A stretch of DNA of 58,023 nucleotides from Effusibacillus lacus (lineage in GTDB: Bacteria; Bacillota; Bacilli; Tumebacillales; Effusibacillaceae): assembly GCF_002335525.1 (NCBI RefSeq), contig NZ_BDUF01000076.1:4724-62746 (forward strand), given 5' to 3'. How positions within the stretch are numbered: position 1 is the first letter of the stretch; every line of letters starts with the position of its first letter. Both the position numbers and the translations under genes were made by a program. This document shows, in pieces, positions 36,662 through 44,651 of this stretch. The notes beneath the pieces were generated by a model. It ran no database searches. It was not told where the DNA came from and saw only the letters and a list, made by a program, of their open reading frames with translations.

Positions 36662-36982
36662 TTAATATCCGCCCGAATTGCCTCCGTAATGATCCGAACT
36701 TCCACCGGAACGGGGTGAAAAGGAAGGTGGAGAGAAGGATTGGCTGGACGGATTGAGTTCCACCAGTACCACATCCGCTCCGATCTTTACGATTTGATTC
36801 CAGGGGATGACATAGTCCTGCGACGAACCGAAAAGCCCGAAAAATCGGCCTGTACTGGGAACCACGATGGCCCGGATCATCCCGTTCTCCAAATCGATGT
36901 CCAGATCGCCTATCATCCCCAGACGTTTGCCATCCGTGATGCTCACCACATCTTTCGATTGCAGTTCCGATACTTTGATCAT
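36662..36982 (-). CDS. ylmC: PRC-barrel sporulation protein YlmC/YmxH
   Basis: The 106-residue protein begins MIKVSELQSKDVVSITDGKR and forms a PRC-barrel with GLFGSSQDYVIPWNQIVKIG. After residue 80 it ends in a low-complexity tail of Ser, Pro, Gly and Tyr (SSQSFSPPSFSPRSGG), not usual for the family. The start at 36982 follows GAGGGGAAGGAA. Its function is unknown; the family is common in spore formers. Confidence 0.88.
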   Translation of the reverse strand: MIKVSELQSKDVVSITDGKRLGMIGDLDIDLENGMIRAIVVPSTGRFFGLFGSSQDYVIPWNQIVKIGADVVLVELNPSSQSFSPPSFSPRSGGSSDHYGGNSGGY

Positions 36983-37030
36983 TTCCTTCCCCTCGGCGAT
37001 AGAATTTGACCCCACTATCATCCTATGCAA

Positions 37031-37063
37031 GGACAAAAAGAAAAAGTCGCAATCACGCGACTT
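37031..37063 (-). terminator. Terminator after sigG
   Basis: AAGTCGC and GCGACTT pair around a six-base loop, followed by TTTCTTTTTG on the minus strand. Confidence 0.8.
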
Positions 37064-37087
37064 CCAGCTGGTCCTGCTCCCCAACTT

Positions 37088-37867
37088 TTAGGGTCGTATG
37101 TACTTTTGCATGTGGCTGATGGCCGCTTTTTCCAATCTCGATACTTGTGCCTGTGAGATCCCTATCTCTTCAGCGACTTCCATTTGGGTCTTTCCTTCAA
37201 AGAACCGCATGGACAAGATGCGCTTCTCCCGCTCATTCAACTTCTGCAGCGCTTCCACGATAGCGATTTCCTCCACCCATTGCGAATCCTGATTTTTCTC
37301 ATCGCTGATCTGGTCCATTACATAAATCGGGTCTCCCCCGTCATGATAAATCGGCTCAAACAGGGATACCGGATCCTGGATGGCGTCCAACGCAAATACC
37401 ACGTCTTCTTTCGGTATTTCCATCGCCTCGGAGATTTCCATAATGGAAGGTTCCCTCAGATTCTTGTTGGTCAGCTGATCGCGAACCTGCAGGGCTTTGT
37501 AAGCAATATCGCGAAGGCTTCTGCTTACACGGATGGGATTGTTGTCCCGGAGATACCGGCGAATTTCGCCAATGATCATCGGCACCGCGTAGGTGGAGAA
37601 CTTTACGTTCTGGCTTAGGTCAAAATTGTCAATCGCCTTCATCAATCCGATACAGCCTACCTGAAACAGGTCATCCACATACTCCCCGCGATTGTTAAAG
37701 CGTTGAATAACGGAAAGCACCAGCCGCAAATTCCCGTTAACCAGTTTCTCCCGGGCGGACAAATCCCCTTGTTGCAATTCCACAAACAGTTTTCTCATTT
37801 CCGTATTTGTTAAAACAGGAAGCTCAGCTGTGTTAACTCCGCAAATCTCGACTTTATTTCGCTTCAT
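37088..37867 (-). CDS. sigG: Forespore sigma factor SigG
   Basis: The 259-residue sigma factor begins MKRNKVEICGVNTAELPVL, the SigG N-terminus. It has region 2 (LFQVGCIGLMKAIDNFD) and region 4 (KTQMEVAEEIGISQAQVSRL). It drives late forespore genes. The ATG at 37867 follows CAGGGAGGG; the frame open upstream of it is leader. A promoter with both SigF/SigG elements lies 46-73 bp upstream. Confidence 0.97.
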   Translation of the reverse strand: MKRNKVEICGVNTAELPVLTNTEMRKLFVELQQGDLSAREKLVNGNLRLVLSVIQRFNNRGEYVDDLFQVGCIGLMKAIDNFDLSQNVKFSTYAVPMIIGEIRRYLRDNNPIRVSRSLRDIAYKALQVRDQLTNKNLREPSIMEISEAMEIPKEDVVFALDAIQDPVSLFEPIYHDGGDPIYVMDQISDEKNQDSQWVEEIAIVEALQKLNEREKRILSMRFFEGKTQMEVAEEIGISQAQVSRLEKAAISHMQKYIRP

Positions 37868-37912
37868 GCCATTCCCTCCCTGTTGACACATCCGCCGCAG
37901 GATTTCGTCAAC

Positions 37913-37940
37913 AGTATTTCCTCGGAGGGAAGAAATATGC
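37913..37940 (-). promoter_or_regulatory. SigF/SigG-type promoter of sigG
   Basis: Minus-strand GCATA (37936-37940), 14 bp, GGAAATACT (37913-37921). This fits GYATA and GGNNANANT at every defined position, so sigG is expected to be switched on by SigF and by itself. Confidence 0.75.
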
Positions 37941-37951
37941 ACCCTTGGAAA

Positions 37952-38680
37952 TTACAGCATTTTGCTGAACTCTTTCCGAAGCCGTTTGATAATGCGCTTC
38001 TCCAGACGTGAAATATAGGATTGGGAAATACCGAGCAGGTCGGCTACATCTTTCTGTGTCATCTCTTTTCCGTCCGCCAGGCCAAACCGAAGTTCCATGA
38101 TCCTTCTTTCCCGATCCGACAGCTTGTCGAGGGCCTTGTAGAGAAGCTTACGGTCCACTTGCTCCTCGATGTTGCGGTAGATCGTGTCATTCTCAGTCCC
38201 CAACACGTCGGACAGGAGGAGTTCGTTTCCGTCCCAGTCCACATTAAGCGGTTCGTCAAAGGAGACTTCCGAACGAATTTTATTGTTGCGGCGCAAAAAC
38301 ATCAGGATTTCGTTCTCGATGCAACGGGAAGCGTATGTAGCCAGCTTGATCTTTTTCTCAGGGTCAAAGGTGTTGACCGCTTTGATCAGTCCGATCGTCC
38401 CGATGGACACCAGATCCTCAATGTTGATGCCCGTGTTTTCAAACTTTCGTGCGATATAAACCACCAACCGGAGGTTTCTCTCAATCAGAACCGCTCTGAC
38501 CGCTTCGTCTCCCGTCGGCAGCTTGCCCAGCAAGAATTCTTCCTCTTCCCGCGACAACGGAGGAGGGAGAGCTTCACTGCCACCTACATAGAATATTTCT
38601 TCGACTTGTTTTCCAAGTTTAAACAGGATTCGCAAGTAGAGCAAACGAAGCTGCAGCCGAAACTTGTACGGCATGATCAT
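37952..38680 (-). CDS. sigE: Mother-cell sigma factor SigE (pro-protein)
   Basis: The 242-residue precursor begins [20 protein letters not shown]. Its hydrophobic and basic pro-region ends near [13 protein letters not shown], where SpoIIGA cleaves. Regions 2 to 4 are complete ([40 protein letters not shown]). The ATG at 38680 follows AAAGGGGAG. It follows its protease gene by 69 bp. Confidence 0.97.
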   Translation of the reverse strand: MIMPYKFRLQLRLLYLRILFKLGKQVEEIFYVGGSEALPPPLSREEEEFLLGKLPTGDEAVRAVLIERNLRLVVYIARKFENTGINIEDLVSIGTIGLIKAVNTFDPEKKIKLATYASRCIENEILMFLRRNNKIRSEVSFDEPLNVDWDGNELLLSDVLGTENDTIYRNIEEQVDRKLLYKALDKLSDRERRIMELRFGLADGKEMTQKDVADLLGISQSYISRLEKRIIKRLRKEFSKML

Positions 38681-38749
38681 GAAGTGGCACTCCCCTTTCC
38701 CCAATAAAAAAAGATAAGTCCTTTTAGATTCTCCAGTATGTTCCCACCG

Positions 38750-39688
38750 CTAAGAAGCCAATGACGAATCGGTTTCGGACATGCACGCCGGAGGCAATAT
38801 CGCCTGGTATGTCTGATCGGTTGATAGTGGTTTCGGATTGACCGCAACTATCAGTTTCACCGGCTGCAGGCTTCCAGTTTCGGAGAGAATGACGAATTCG
38901 CACGGTCGAAAACCGAGCAACATTCCGACGGCCCCCCCCACACCCCGGTAAGGAACGATCTGCAACCGGGATTGCCAGCGAGGTTCCAGTGGGGAATCTC
39001 CCAAGGCCAAGGTGGCGTCCCGGTTCGCCTTGTATACTTCCTGCAAAGAGAATGGCAAAACGGAAACCAGCGCTTGCCATTCCACTACGGCAACCGGCAG
39101 GCCTGAAATCGGGTCCGTCAAAGCATTCCCCGTATCAATGAGTCCGGTCATCTCTGTCCGGATTCCGTCAACCTCAATCCGTACCCGGCACAAATGGGCT
39201 TCTCTGTTTCGCTGTTTCTCTATTCTTTGCCATACGGCCTTACCTATCAGATAAAGAGTCAAGGCAGACAGCATAAGGGTAAGAAATCCGATGTTTAAAT
39301 TCCAAAGGGCAGCGCCCGAAATCAGCACCATACCCCCCAATACGCGCGTGTCCGAAATCATGTAGTTCAGGGCAAATACAGCTCCCCCGACTACAAAGGA
39401 AGCCAGGTAAAACAGCCCCAAATCCCGCAGGAACCCGATTACATGACGGGGGCGGTATGCAATCAAAACCATCAGGCAGGAAAACAGGAACTTGGCTGCC
39501 AAGCTCATTGCAGGCTGTGACACTTCCGGCACGAATAGGAACAGCGCATAACATGCGCCCAATGCAGAACCGGCAACAATCCGCCAGACCCTCACCCTGC
39601 GGTTGGCCATCCAGGCAGCAAAGGATAGAATCACCGCGTCCATTAGAAAATTCACAATCCAAACCACATCAATATAAAGCACATACAT
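38750..39688 (-). CDS. spoIIGA: Sporulation sigma-E factor-processing peptidase SpoIIGA
   Basis: The 312-residue protein has five membrane helices in residues 5-150 and a soluble aspartic protease half with GLIDTGNALTDPISGLPV (Asp185). It converts pro-SigE to SigE on a signal from the forespore. The ATG at 39688 has GGGAG 10 bp upstream. The region holding that site is duplicated (see separate entry). Confidence 0.95.
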   Translation of the reverse strand: MYVLYIDVVWIVNFLMDAVILSFAAWMANRRVRVWRIVAGSALGACYALFLFVPEVSQPAMSLAAKFLFSCLMVLIAYRPRHVIGFLRDLGLFYLASFVVGGAVFALNYMISDTRVLGGMVLISGAALWNLNIGFLTLMLSALTLYLIGKAVWQRIEKQRNREAHLCRVRIEVDGIRTEMTGLIDTGNALTDPISGLPVAVVEWQALVSVLPFSLQEVYKANRDATLALGDSPLEPRWQSRLQIVPYRGVGGAVGMLLGFRPCEFVILSETGSLQPVKLIVAVNPKPLSTDQTYQAILPPACMSETDSSLAS

Positions 39689-39745
39689 GCGGTTTCAACT
39701 CCCGCAATACAGCACATGCCTACGGGTTCAACTCCCGTACATGTC
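39689..39745 (-). repeat. 33-bp tandem duplication of the spoIIGA initiation region
   Basis: CGGGAGTTGAAACCG before the spoIIGA ATG recurs 33 bp upstream as CGGGAGTTGAACCCG, followed in both copies by an ATG and a TGTGCT-type sequence. The upstream copy opens a 20-codon frame from ATG 39717 that overlaps the true start in another frame. Confidence 0.6.
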
Positions 39746-39754
39746 GATGCCCCT

Positions 39755-39820
39755 AGTATAGTACATATCTATTACAAATTTTGTCGCAACTTGACGATAG
39801 AATCGGGAAAAGTTTCGACT
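39755..39820 (-). promoter_or_regulatory. Candidate Spo0A-activated promoter of spoIIGA
   Basis: TATACT (39755-39760) could be a -10. About 23 bp upstream, TGCGACAAA (39780-39788) matches a Spo0A box with one mismatch, and AGTCGAA (39813-39819) matches its core with one mismatch. A long spacer with Spo0A boxes near the -35 is what the B. subtilis spoIIG promoter shows. Confidence 0.35.
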
Positions 39821-39870
39821 TTCCGCTACCAGACCGGGGCTACTGACGCCTATAAGTCGAGGTTGTTTAG

Positions 39871-40422
39871 CGGCAACAGGTGCCGTTATCGAGTCAGCCG
39901 AGGGTGTTTAGCGGCACCAAGTGCCGTTATTGAGTCAGCCGAGGGTGTTTAGCGGCATCAGGTGCCATTACCTCGTCAACCGAGGGTGTTTAGCGGCACC
40001 AAGTGCCGTTATCGAGTCAGCCGAGGGTGTTTAGCGGCATCAGGTGCCGTTATCTCGGCTGCCTACCGACGTTGCTTAGCGGCATCAGGTGCCGTTACTG
40101 TGTCAACCGAGGGTGTTTAGCGGCATCAAGTGCCGTTATTGAGTCAGCCGAGGGTGTTTAGCGGCACCAAGTGCCGTTATCGAGTCAGCCGAGGGTGTTT
40201 AGCGGCACCAAGTGCCGTTATCGAGTCAGCCGAGGGTGTTTAGCGGCACCAAGTGCCGTTATTGAGTCAGCCGAGGGTGTTTAGCGGCATCAGGTGCCGT
40301 TATCGAGTCAACCGAGGTTGCTTAACGGCACCAAGTGCCGTTATCGAGTCAACCGAGGTTGCTTAGCGGCACCAAGTGCCGTTATCGAGTCAACCGAGGT
40401 TGCTTAACGGCACCAAGTGCCG
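39871..40422. repeat. Array of 14 hairpin repeats with 41-bp period
   Basis: Fourteen copies of CGGCACCAAGTGCCG (variants CGGCATCAGGTGCCG, CGGCAACAGGTGCCG) start at 39871, 39912, 39953, 39994, 40035, 40080, 40121, 40162, 40203, 40244, 40285, 40326, 40367 and 40408. The period is exactly 41 bp except for one 45-bp step. Each palindrome extends to TARCGGCAY-N3-GTGCCGTTA. The links between them (TCGAGTCAGCCGAGGGTGTT and the close form TCGAGTCAACCGAGGTTGCT) are also conserved, so this is a tandem repeat of a whole unit. No convincing reading frame runs through it (41 is not a multiple of three). Confidence 0.95.
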
Positions 40423-40575
40423 TTAATCTGATCATTGAAGGGGCATCGCTTGAAATAGCGGCACTAGGTGCCGTAAATCGCCTTATTGAAGGGAAATCGC
40501 TTGAAATAGCGGCACTGGATACCGTTAATCGGCTTGTTGAAGGGGGATCGCTTGAAATAGCAACACTGGGTGCCA
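40423..40575. repeat. Three diverged hairpin repeats with 51-bp period
   Basis: The palindromes at 40459 (CGGCACTAGGTGCCG, perfect), 40510 and 40561 (both degenerate) continue the array. They have a different link, ATTGAAGGGNNATCGCTTGAAATAG, and a 51-bp step. They form a second subfamily attached to the ftsZ-proximal end. Confidence 0.9.
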
Positions 40576-40800
40576 TTGTTTCACCATCCAAAAGAAGAGA
40601 TTAGAGTTAAAAATGCCGAATGAGTGCGCAAAAGTGCGCTATCTGAGAAAATGGCGGTATTAAATCTTACATAGATGCCTGAAAATGTTTATTCGCCTAG
40701 GATAGTGGTCCGCCTGCATAGTTGTCCGCCAATGATAGTTGCTAAACACTTATTCTGTAAAACCGAAAACCTGCCACCTGTTACCTGAGAGTACTATTAT

Positions 40801-40850
40801 AAAAAGGGGCTAGTCCAAAAGTAACATCTACTTTCAGAATAGCCCCTATT
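40801..40850 (-). terminator. Terminator of ftsZ, resembling an insertion-sequence end
   Basis: On the minus strand AGGGGCTA and TAGCCCCT close an outer stem with an inner AAAGTA/TACTTT stem, followed by TTTTTAT. The pattern GGGGCTAGTCCAAAAGT is like the terminal inverted repeats of some Bacilli insertion sequences, so the terminator may derive from one. No transposase remains. Confidence 0.65.
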
Positions 40851-40873
40851 CAGCATAAACTTTCTACTTGGTA

Positions 40874-40940
40874 CGGTTACCGTGTAATGGGTTCCAAACA
40901 TTTGTCGCGGTTACGCTGTAATCCGTTCTAAAAATAAGTC
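40874..40940. repeat. Two imperfect 34-bp repeats next to the ftsZ stop
   Basis: CGGTTACCGTGTAATGGGTT (40874 on) recurs at 40908 as CGGTTACGCTGTAATCCGTT. Both are followed by an AAA-rich part and GTCGC, with a 34-bp period. A third partial copy (GCTGGTACGG) starts near 40941. Confidence 0.55.
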
Positions 40941-40964
40941 GCTGGTACGGAGAAATCTGTTTCA

Positions 40965-42038
40965 TTATTTATCGGTATTGCGCCGGAGGAATGCCGGAAC
41001 ATCAAGACTGTCCAGAGAAGTCCCCGCATTATGGAACGGACGCAGATCCGAAGTTTTCTGAGGTCTTGGTGCCGGTGGACGCTCTTTATGCTCAAATCCG
41101 GTTGCAATCACGGTTACAATCACTTCGTCAGAGAGATTCTCATTGATGACGGCGCCAAAGATCATGTTGACTTCCGGATCCGCAGCAGTCGATACGATAT
41201 CGGCTGCTTCGTTCACCTCAAACAGGGACAGGTTGCTGCCGCCTGCAATATGCATAAGGACACCCCGTGCACCTTCAATGGAAGTTTCCAAGAGCGGCGA
41301 CATGATGGCGCTTTTTGCCGCTTCCGTTGCACGATTCTCGCCTTTTGCCACACCAATCCCCATTAGGGCAGATCCCCGCTCGGTCATGATGGTCTTTACG
41401 TCTGCAAAATCCACGTTAATCAATCCCGGAACGGCAATCAGATCCGAGATGCCGGAAACACCTTGACGAAGCACATTGTCCGCTTCGCGGAACGCTTCCA
41501 CCATTGGCGTGTTCTTGTCAACAATTTCGAGCAGCCGATCATTCGGAATTACGATCAAGGTGTCGACCTTCTCCTTAAGGTTGGCAATCCCCTGTTCCGC
41601 CTGCTGCATGCGACGGCGACCTTCAAACGTGAACGGCTTGGTGACAACGCCGACAGTTAAAGCTCCCAATTCTTTGGCAATTTCCGCTACGATAGGAGCG
41701 GCACCCGTGCCTGTTCCGCCACCCATGCCTGCGGTGACAAAAACCATGTCCGCTCCGCGCAGAGCGTTTGTAATAGCTTCCCGGCTTTCTTCGGCGGCTT
41801 TCTTCCCGATATCAGGATTTGCACCCGCTCCCAGTCCGCGGGTCAATTTTTCGCCGATTTGCAAACGTTGATGGGCCTTGGACAGGTTTAGCGCTTGTGC
41901 GTCCGTATTTACAGTAATGAATTCAACTCCTTTGATCCCTGATTCGATCATCCGGTTTACCGCGTTGCAACCGCCGCCTCCGCAGCCGATGACCTTTATC
42001 TGGGCCAGTGCGTCTATGTCAAGATCAAATTCAAGCAT
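40965..42038 (-). CDS. ftsZ: Cell division protein FtsZ
   Basis: The 357-residue tubulin homologue has the nucleotide-binding GGGTGTG loop at residues 106-112 and the T7 loop [11 protein letters not shown] near residue 207. A rather short linker leads to the C-terminal peptide LDVPAFLRR that binds FtsA and SepF. The start at 42038 follows GAGGAGGAAATGGT. It is 48 bp after ftsA. Its downstream side faces the hairpin array. Confidence 0.98.
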   Translation of the reverse strand: MLEFDLDIDALAQIKVIGCGGGGCNAVNRMIESGIKGVEFITVNTDAQALNLSKAHQRLQIGEKLTRGLGAGANPDIGKKAAEESREAITNALRGADMVFVTAGMGGGTGTGAAPIVAEIAKELGALTVGVVTKPFTFEGRRRMQQAEQGIANLKEKVDTLIVIPNDRLLEIVDKNTPMVEAFREADNVLRQGVSGISDLIAVPGLINVDFADVKTIMTERGSALMGIGVAKGENRATEAAKSAIMSPLLETSIEGARGVLMHIAGGSNLSLFEVNEAADIVSTAADPEVNMIFGAVINENLSDEVIVTVIATGFEHKERPPAPRPQKTSDLRPFHNAGTSLDSLDVPAFLRRNTDK

Positions 42039-42086
42039 ACCATTTCCTCCTCGATCATTCGAACCTTAGGCCACTACCATAAAATC

Positions 42087-43310
42087 TTATACAAACTCGC
42101 TAAACCAGCCTTTAACCCGCTCAATAAAGCCACCCGCCTTGCGGTGCGCGGGAGTGTTGCTTGCATTGTGCGACCGGCGCACATAATTTTTGATTGCATA
42201 TTGAATGATGCCTACGCCATTCACAAAGGAAGAATCACGCACTCCCAGATACTCGGGAATGGCAACCCTTACAGGTGCTTCCAGTTCAAATTCGGCCAGC
42301 TTGTCCACAGCCGGTGTGCAGGCAACTCCTCCTGACAGTACGTAGCCGCTGGGAATCTCTTTCACATATCCCAACCTCTCGACCTCCCGCCTTACCATTG
42401 AGAATATCTCCTGCATTCGGGGCTCAATGATGTTGGCCAGTTCGGCCTGGGAAAATTCTTTGTCCACATTGCTTCCAATGCGCGACACCTTGAACATAAT
42501 CTCAGGGGAAGCTTCCGAAACCATGGCGTAGCCGTATCGCAGTTTGACCGTCTCAGCCACTTCCGTTTGAGTCCTCAAGCCAATGGCAATATCGTTGGTC
42601 ACATGATCGCCGCCGATGGGCAATACGGACAATGCGGATAAAACGCCGTTCTCAAAGACAGATACGGTGGTTTGGCCCGCACCGATATCCACAAGCACGA
42701 CTCCAAGTTTCTTCTCGTCATTGGAAAGCGCAATGGAACTGGCTGCCAGGGGCATTAGAACCAAACCGGCATTGTGTAAGCCCGCTCTTTCAACACAACG
42801 GACCAAGTTGGAAATAATCGTGCGGGAGCCTGTAATTATGGAGCCTTCTACTTCGAGACGAACTCCGATCATACCACGGGGGTCAGTAATCTCATCAAGA
42901 CTGTCAACTATGAATTGTTTGGGAACAACACCGATAATTTCACGTTCAGGCGGAACTGCAATCACTTTCGCTGCCTGCAGCACCCTGTCTACATCTTCGT
43001 CTCCGATTTCCCTGTCGGGAGAAGATACCGCAACAACGCCATGACTGGGCTGAAGTGCAATATGATTCCCTGTTATCCCGATGAATGCGGACTCAATTTT
43101 GATACCGACCATTCTTTCCGCATGTTCAACCGCCTCACGGATGGATTGAACCGTTTTATCTATGTCAACAATGGAACCTTTGCGTATTCCTTCACCGTCA
43201 GCAGACCCAACACCTATGATGCTTAGGGTCGATCCGTTGAGTTCACCGATGATCGCACGTACCTTGGATGTTCCAATATCTAAGCTGACGATGATATCGC
43301 CTTTAGTCAA
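42087..43310 (-). CDS. ftsA: Cell division protein FtsA
   Basis: The 407-residue actin-like protein has phosphate-1 SLDIGTSKVRAIIG, phosphate-2 VVLVDIGAGQTTVSVF and a C-terminal amphipathic helix GGFIERVKGWFSEF for membrane binding. It tethers FtsZ. The start is TTG at 43310, seven bases after GGGGAGGTG, and matches the family start; the in-frame ATG seven codons upstream sits before that site. Confidence 0.96.
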   Translation of the reverse strand: MTKGDIIVSLDIGTSKVRAIIGELNGSTLSIIGVGSADGEGIRKGSIVDIDKTVQSIREAVEHAERMVGIKIESAFIGITGNHIALQPSHGVVAVSSPDREIGDEDVDRVLQAAKVIAVPPEREIIGVVPKQFIVDSLDEITDPRGMIGVRLEVEGSIITGSRTIISNLVRCVERAGLHNAGLVLMPLAASSIALSNDEKKLGVVLVDIGAGQTTVSVFENGVLSALSVLPIGGDHVTNDIAIGLRTQTEVAETVKLRYGYAMVSEASPEIMFKVSRIGSNVDKEFSQAELANIIEPRMQEIFSMVRREVERLGYVKEIPSGYVLSGGVACTPAVDKLAEFELEAPVRVAIPEYLGVRDSSFVNGVGIIQYAIKNYVRRSHNASNTPAHRKAGGFIERVKGWFSEFV

Positions 43311-43349
43311 GCGGTGGCACCTCCCCAACATCTAAAACAACCTTACCCT

Positions 43350-43380
43350 ATAAAGATTCAACGCGTTATGTCGAATCCCT
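43350..43380 (-). promoter_or_regulatory. Candidate ftsAZ promoter with a Spo0A box
   Basis: A perfect Spo0A box core TTCGACA (minus strand, 43369-43375) lies 15-16 bp upstream of TATAGG (about 43348-43353). GTTGAAT inside the spacer is also like a SigH -10. Raised ftsAZ expression at sporulation onset is known in Bacillus, which makes the site plausible. Confidence 0.35.
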
Positions 43381-43416
43381 TTTTTTCTTTCCAACTTTCT
43401 TGAAAAAAACCTTCTG

Positions 43417-43439
43417 CAAAAGCCCCCTTTACGGGGGCT
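43417..43439 (-). terminator. Hairpin between sbp and ftsA
   Basis: AGCCCCC and GGGGGCT pair around GTAAA, followed by TTTTG. It separates the upstream wall/division genes from ftsA, probably as a partial terminator. Confidence 0.65.
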
Positions 43440-43471
43440 GTGGAGATGTCCGGACGGACGAACCTACAGTT

Positions 43472-43831
43472 TTAAAGATTCTTGGTGTTGGTCGGCTTTG
43501 CTTTTTGCAGCAGCAACCGGCGAATGGTGGCAAGGTTATTGAACAGTCTTACGCCAAAAGCAAATACGGCTGCCAGGTAAAGGTCCACTCCCAGCTCATT
43601 TCCAATGTAAGCCAGCAGGGCGGCCATCAACATGTTGGAGAAAAAACCGGTGATGAAAACTTCAGATTCAAAGTGCCGTTCCAGACTGGAACGGATACCG
43701 CCGAAGACGGTGTCAAGCGCAGCCAGAATTGCAATTGACATATAGCTGCTGTATTGCACAGGGATGTCGATGTTGAACATCAACCCCAAAAAGATACCCA
43801 AAGCGAGTCCGACAATAGGAATCCAAATCAT
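43472..43831 (-). CDS. sbp: Small basic protein Sbp (DUF1290)
   Basis: The 119-residue protein has three or four membrane helices and the family stretch YSSYMSIAILAALDTVFGGI near residues 28-47. In B. subtilis sbp lies in the same place before ftsA; its function is not settled. It overlaps the upstream DUF881 gene by four bases. Confidence 0.92.
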   Translation of the reverse strand: MIWIPIVGLALGIFLGLMFNIDIPVQYSSYMSIAILAALDTVFGGIRSSLERHFESEVFITGFFSNMLMAALLAYIGNELGVDLYLAAVFAFGVRLFNNLATIRRLLLQKAKPTNTKNL

Positions 43832-44613
43832 GGCTTGACCGCTCCCTCCGCTTTTTCTTCAGTTGCGTACCGATAGCCCGGAATCCCGGAGAAAGCGGGC
43901 AGGATCAGTTTTTTCTGATCGCGGTATTCCGTAATCACAAGTTCTTTCCCTTTCGAAATGAAAAATTCTTTTCCCAGATAAGTGAGCAGAGCGCCTTTCA
44001 TTTTGTCAATATTGCCAATTGCGTCAATCACGTACGGGTAGTTAACGGCATTAAAATTCACCTGCATGACTCCGGGGTAAATAACATTGTTCTCGCCGGG
44101 AGTTATCCCGATTTCCCGGATGCCGCTGGACGAGACAATTCTTTGGTTGTTGAACGCAACAGCCTTGGCCCCATTCGCCTGCAGAATATTGACCAGGTAG
44201 ACAAGTTCATGGTCAAAAATATGAAACTCTTTGGAGTGTGGGCCCCTTGAATCCGGAAAAATGGAGCTTTCTCTGATTTCAATCCGGATCCCGTTTCCTT
44301 CCAATGAAGTCAACCCCGCTTCTATACGGGCTTTCTCAAGTTCCTCTTTCATCTTTTCAAGGACTTTTTCCCTGTCGCCGGGAGATGCTTGATACTCCTG
44401 GATTTTTCTTTCCATCTTGTAAATTTGGTCCATCAATTGTTGCTGGTGCTTGCTTTCGTAAGCCAAAGCGTTTTTTACCTGTATGATGTCGGCGCCGCCA
44501 AAGTCGGAGTCTTTTCCTTTGCCGGAAGTCATCTGAATGGTCAGCATGGCGCCCAGCAAAATACTGACACCGAAAAGGCTGAACTTGAATCTGTTCACAG
44601 TTTTGTTTCCCAT
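43828..44613 (-). CDS. DUF881 family protein, copy 2
   Basis: The 261-residue protein has an N-terminal membrane helix (residues 9-28), a coiled coil (residues 40-100) and a C-terminal DUF881 domain (NILQANGAKAVAFNNQRIVS). DUF881 proteins flank division genes in Gram-positive bacteria, but their role is unknown. The ATG at 44613 follows GGGGGGTGGAG; an alternative ATG at 44652 overlaps the previous stop and lacks a ribosome binding site. It pairs with the next entry as a tandem duplication. Confidence 0.88.
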   Translation of the reverse strand: MGNKTVNRFKFSLFGVSILLGAMLTIQMTSGKGKDSDFGGADIIQVKNALAYESKHQQQLMDQIYKMERKIQEYQASPGDREKVLEKMKEELEKARIEAGLTSLEGNGIRIEIRESSIFPDSRGPHSKEFHIFDHELVYLVNILQANGAKAVAFNNQRIVSSSGIREIGITPGENNVIYPGVMQVNFNAVNYPYVIDAIGNIDKMKGALLTYLGKEFFISKGKELVITEYRDQKKLILPAFSGIPGYRYATEEKAEGAVKP

Positions 44614-44651
44614 ACTCCACCCCCCGTTTCCGTCTTTATCTGTTTCCCGCA

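Larger units (their letters stand above)
40576..40964. other. Gene-free stretch downstream of ftsZ
   Basis: No gene is visible. The stretch holds a small palindrome TGCGCAAAAGTGCGC near 40632, short imperfect repeats of ATAGTNGTCCGCC near 40701-40731, the ftsZ terminator, and two imperfect 34-bp repeats (see separate entries). Confidence 0.7.

Noticed and set aside
39715-39745. tRNA fragment (ACGGG-TTCAACT-CCCGT looks like a T-arm)
   Set aside because: No acceptor, anticodon or D-arm and no CCA; it is explained by the duplicated spoIIGA start region.
39871-40575. CRISPR array
   Set aside because: The links between palindromes are conserved rather than unique, and no cas genes are nearby.
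40335-40604. Plus-strand frame encoding 17-residue repeats (LIEGxSLEIAALGAVNR type)
   Set aside because: It arises because the 51-bp repeat step is a multiple of three; there is no ribosome binding site and the first half reads through 41-bp units with no pattern.
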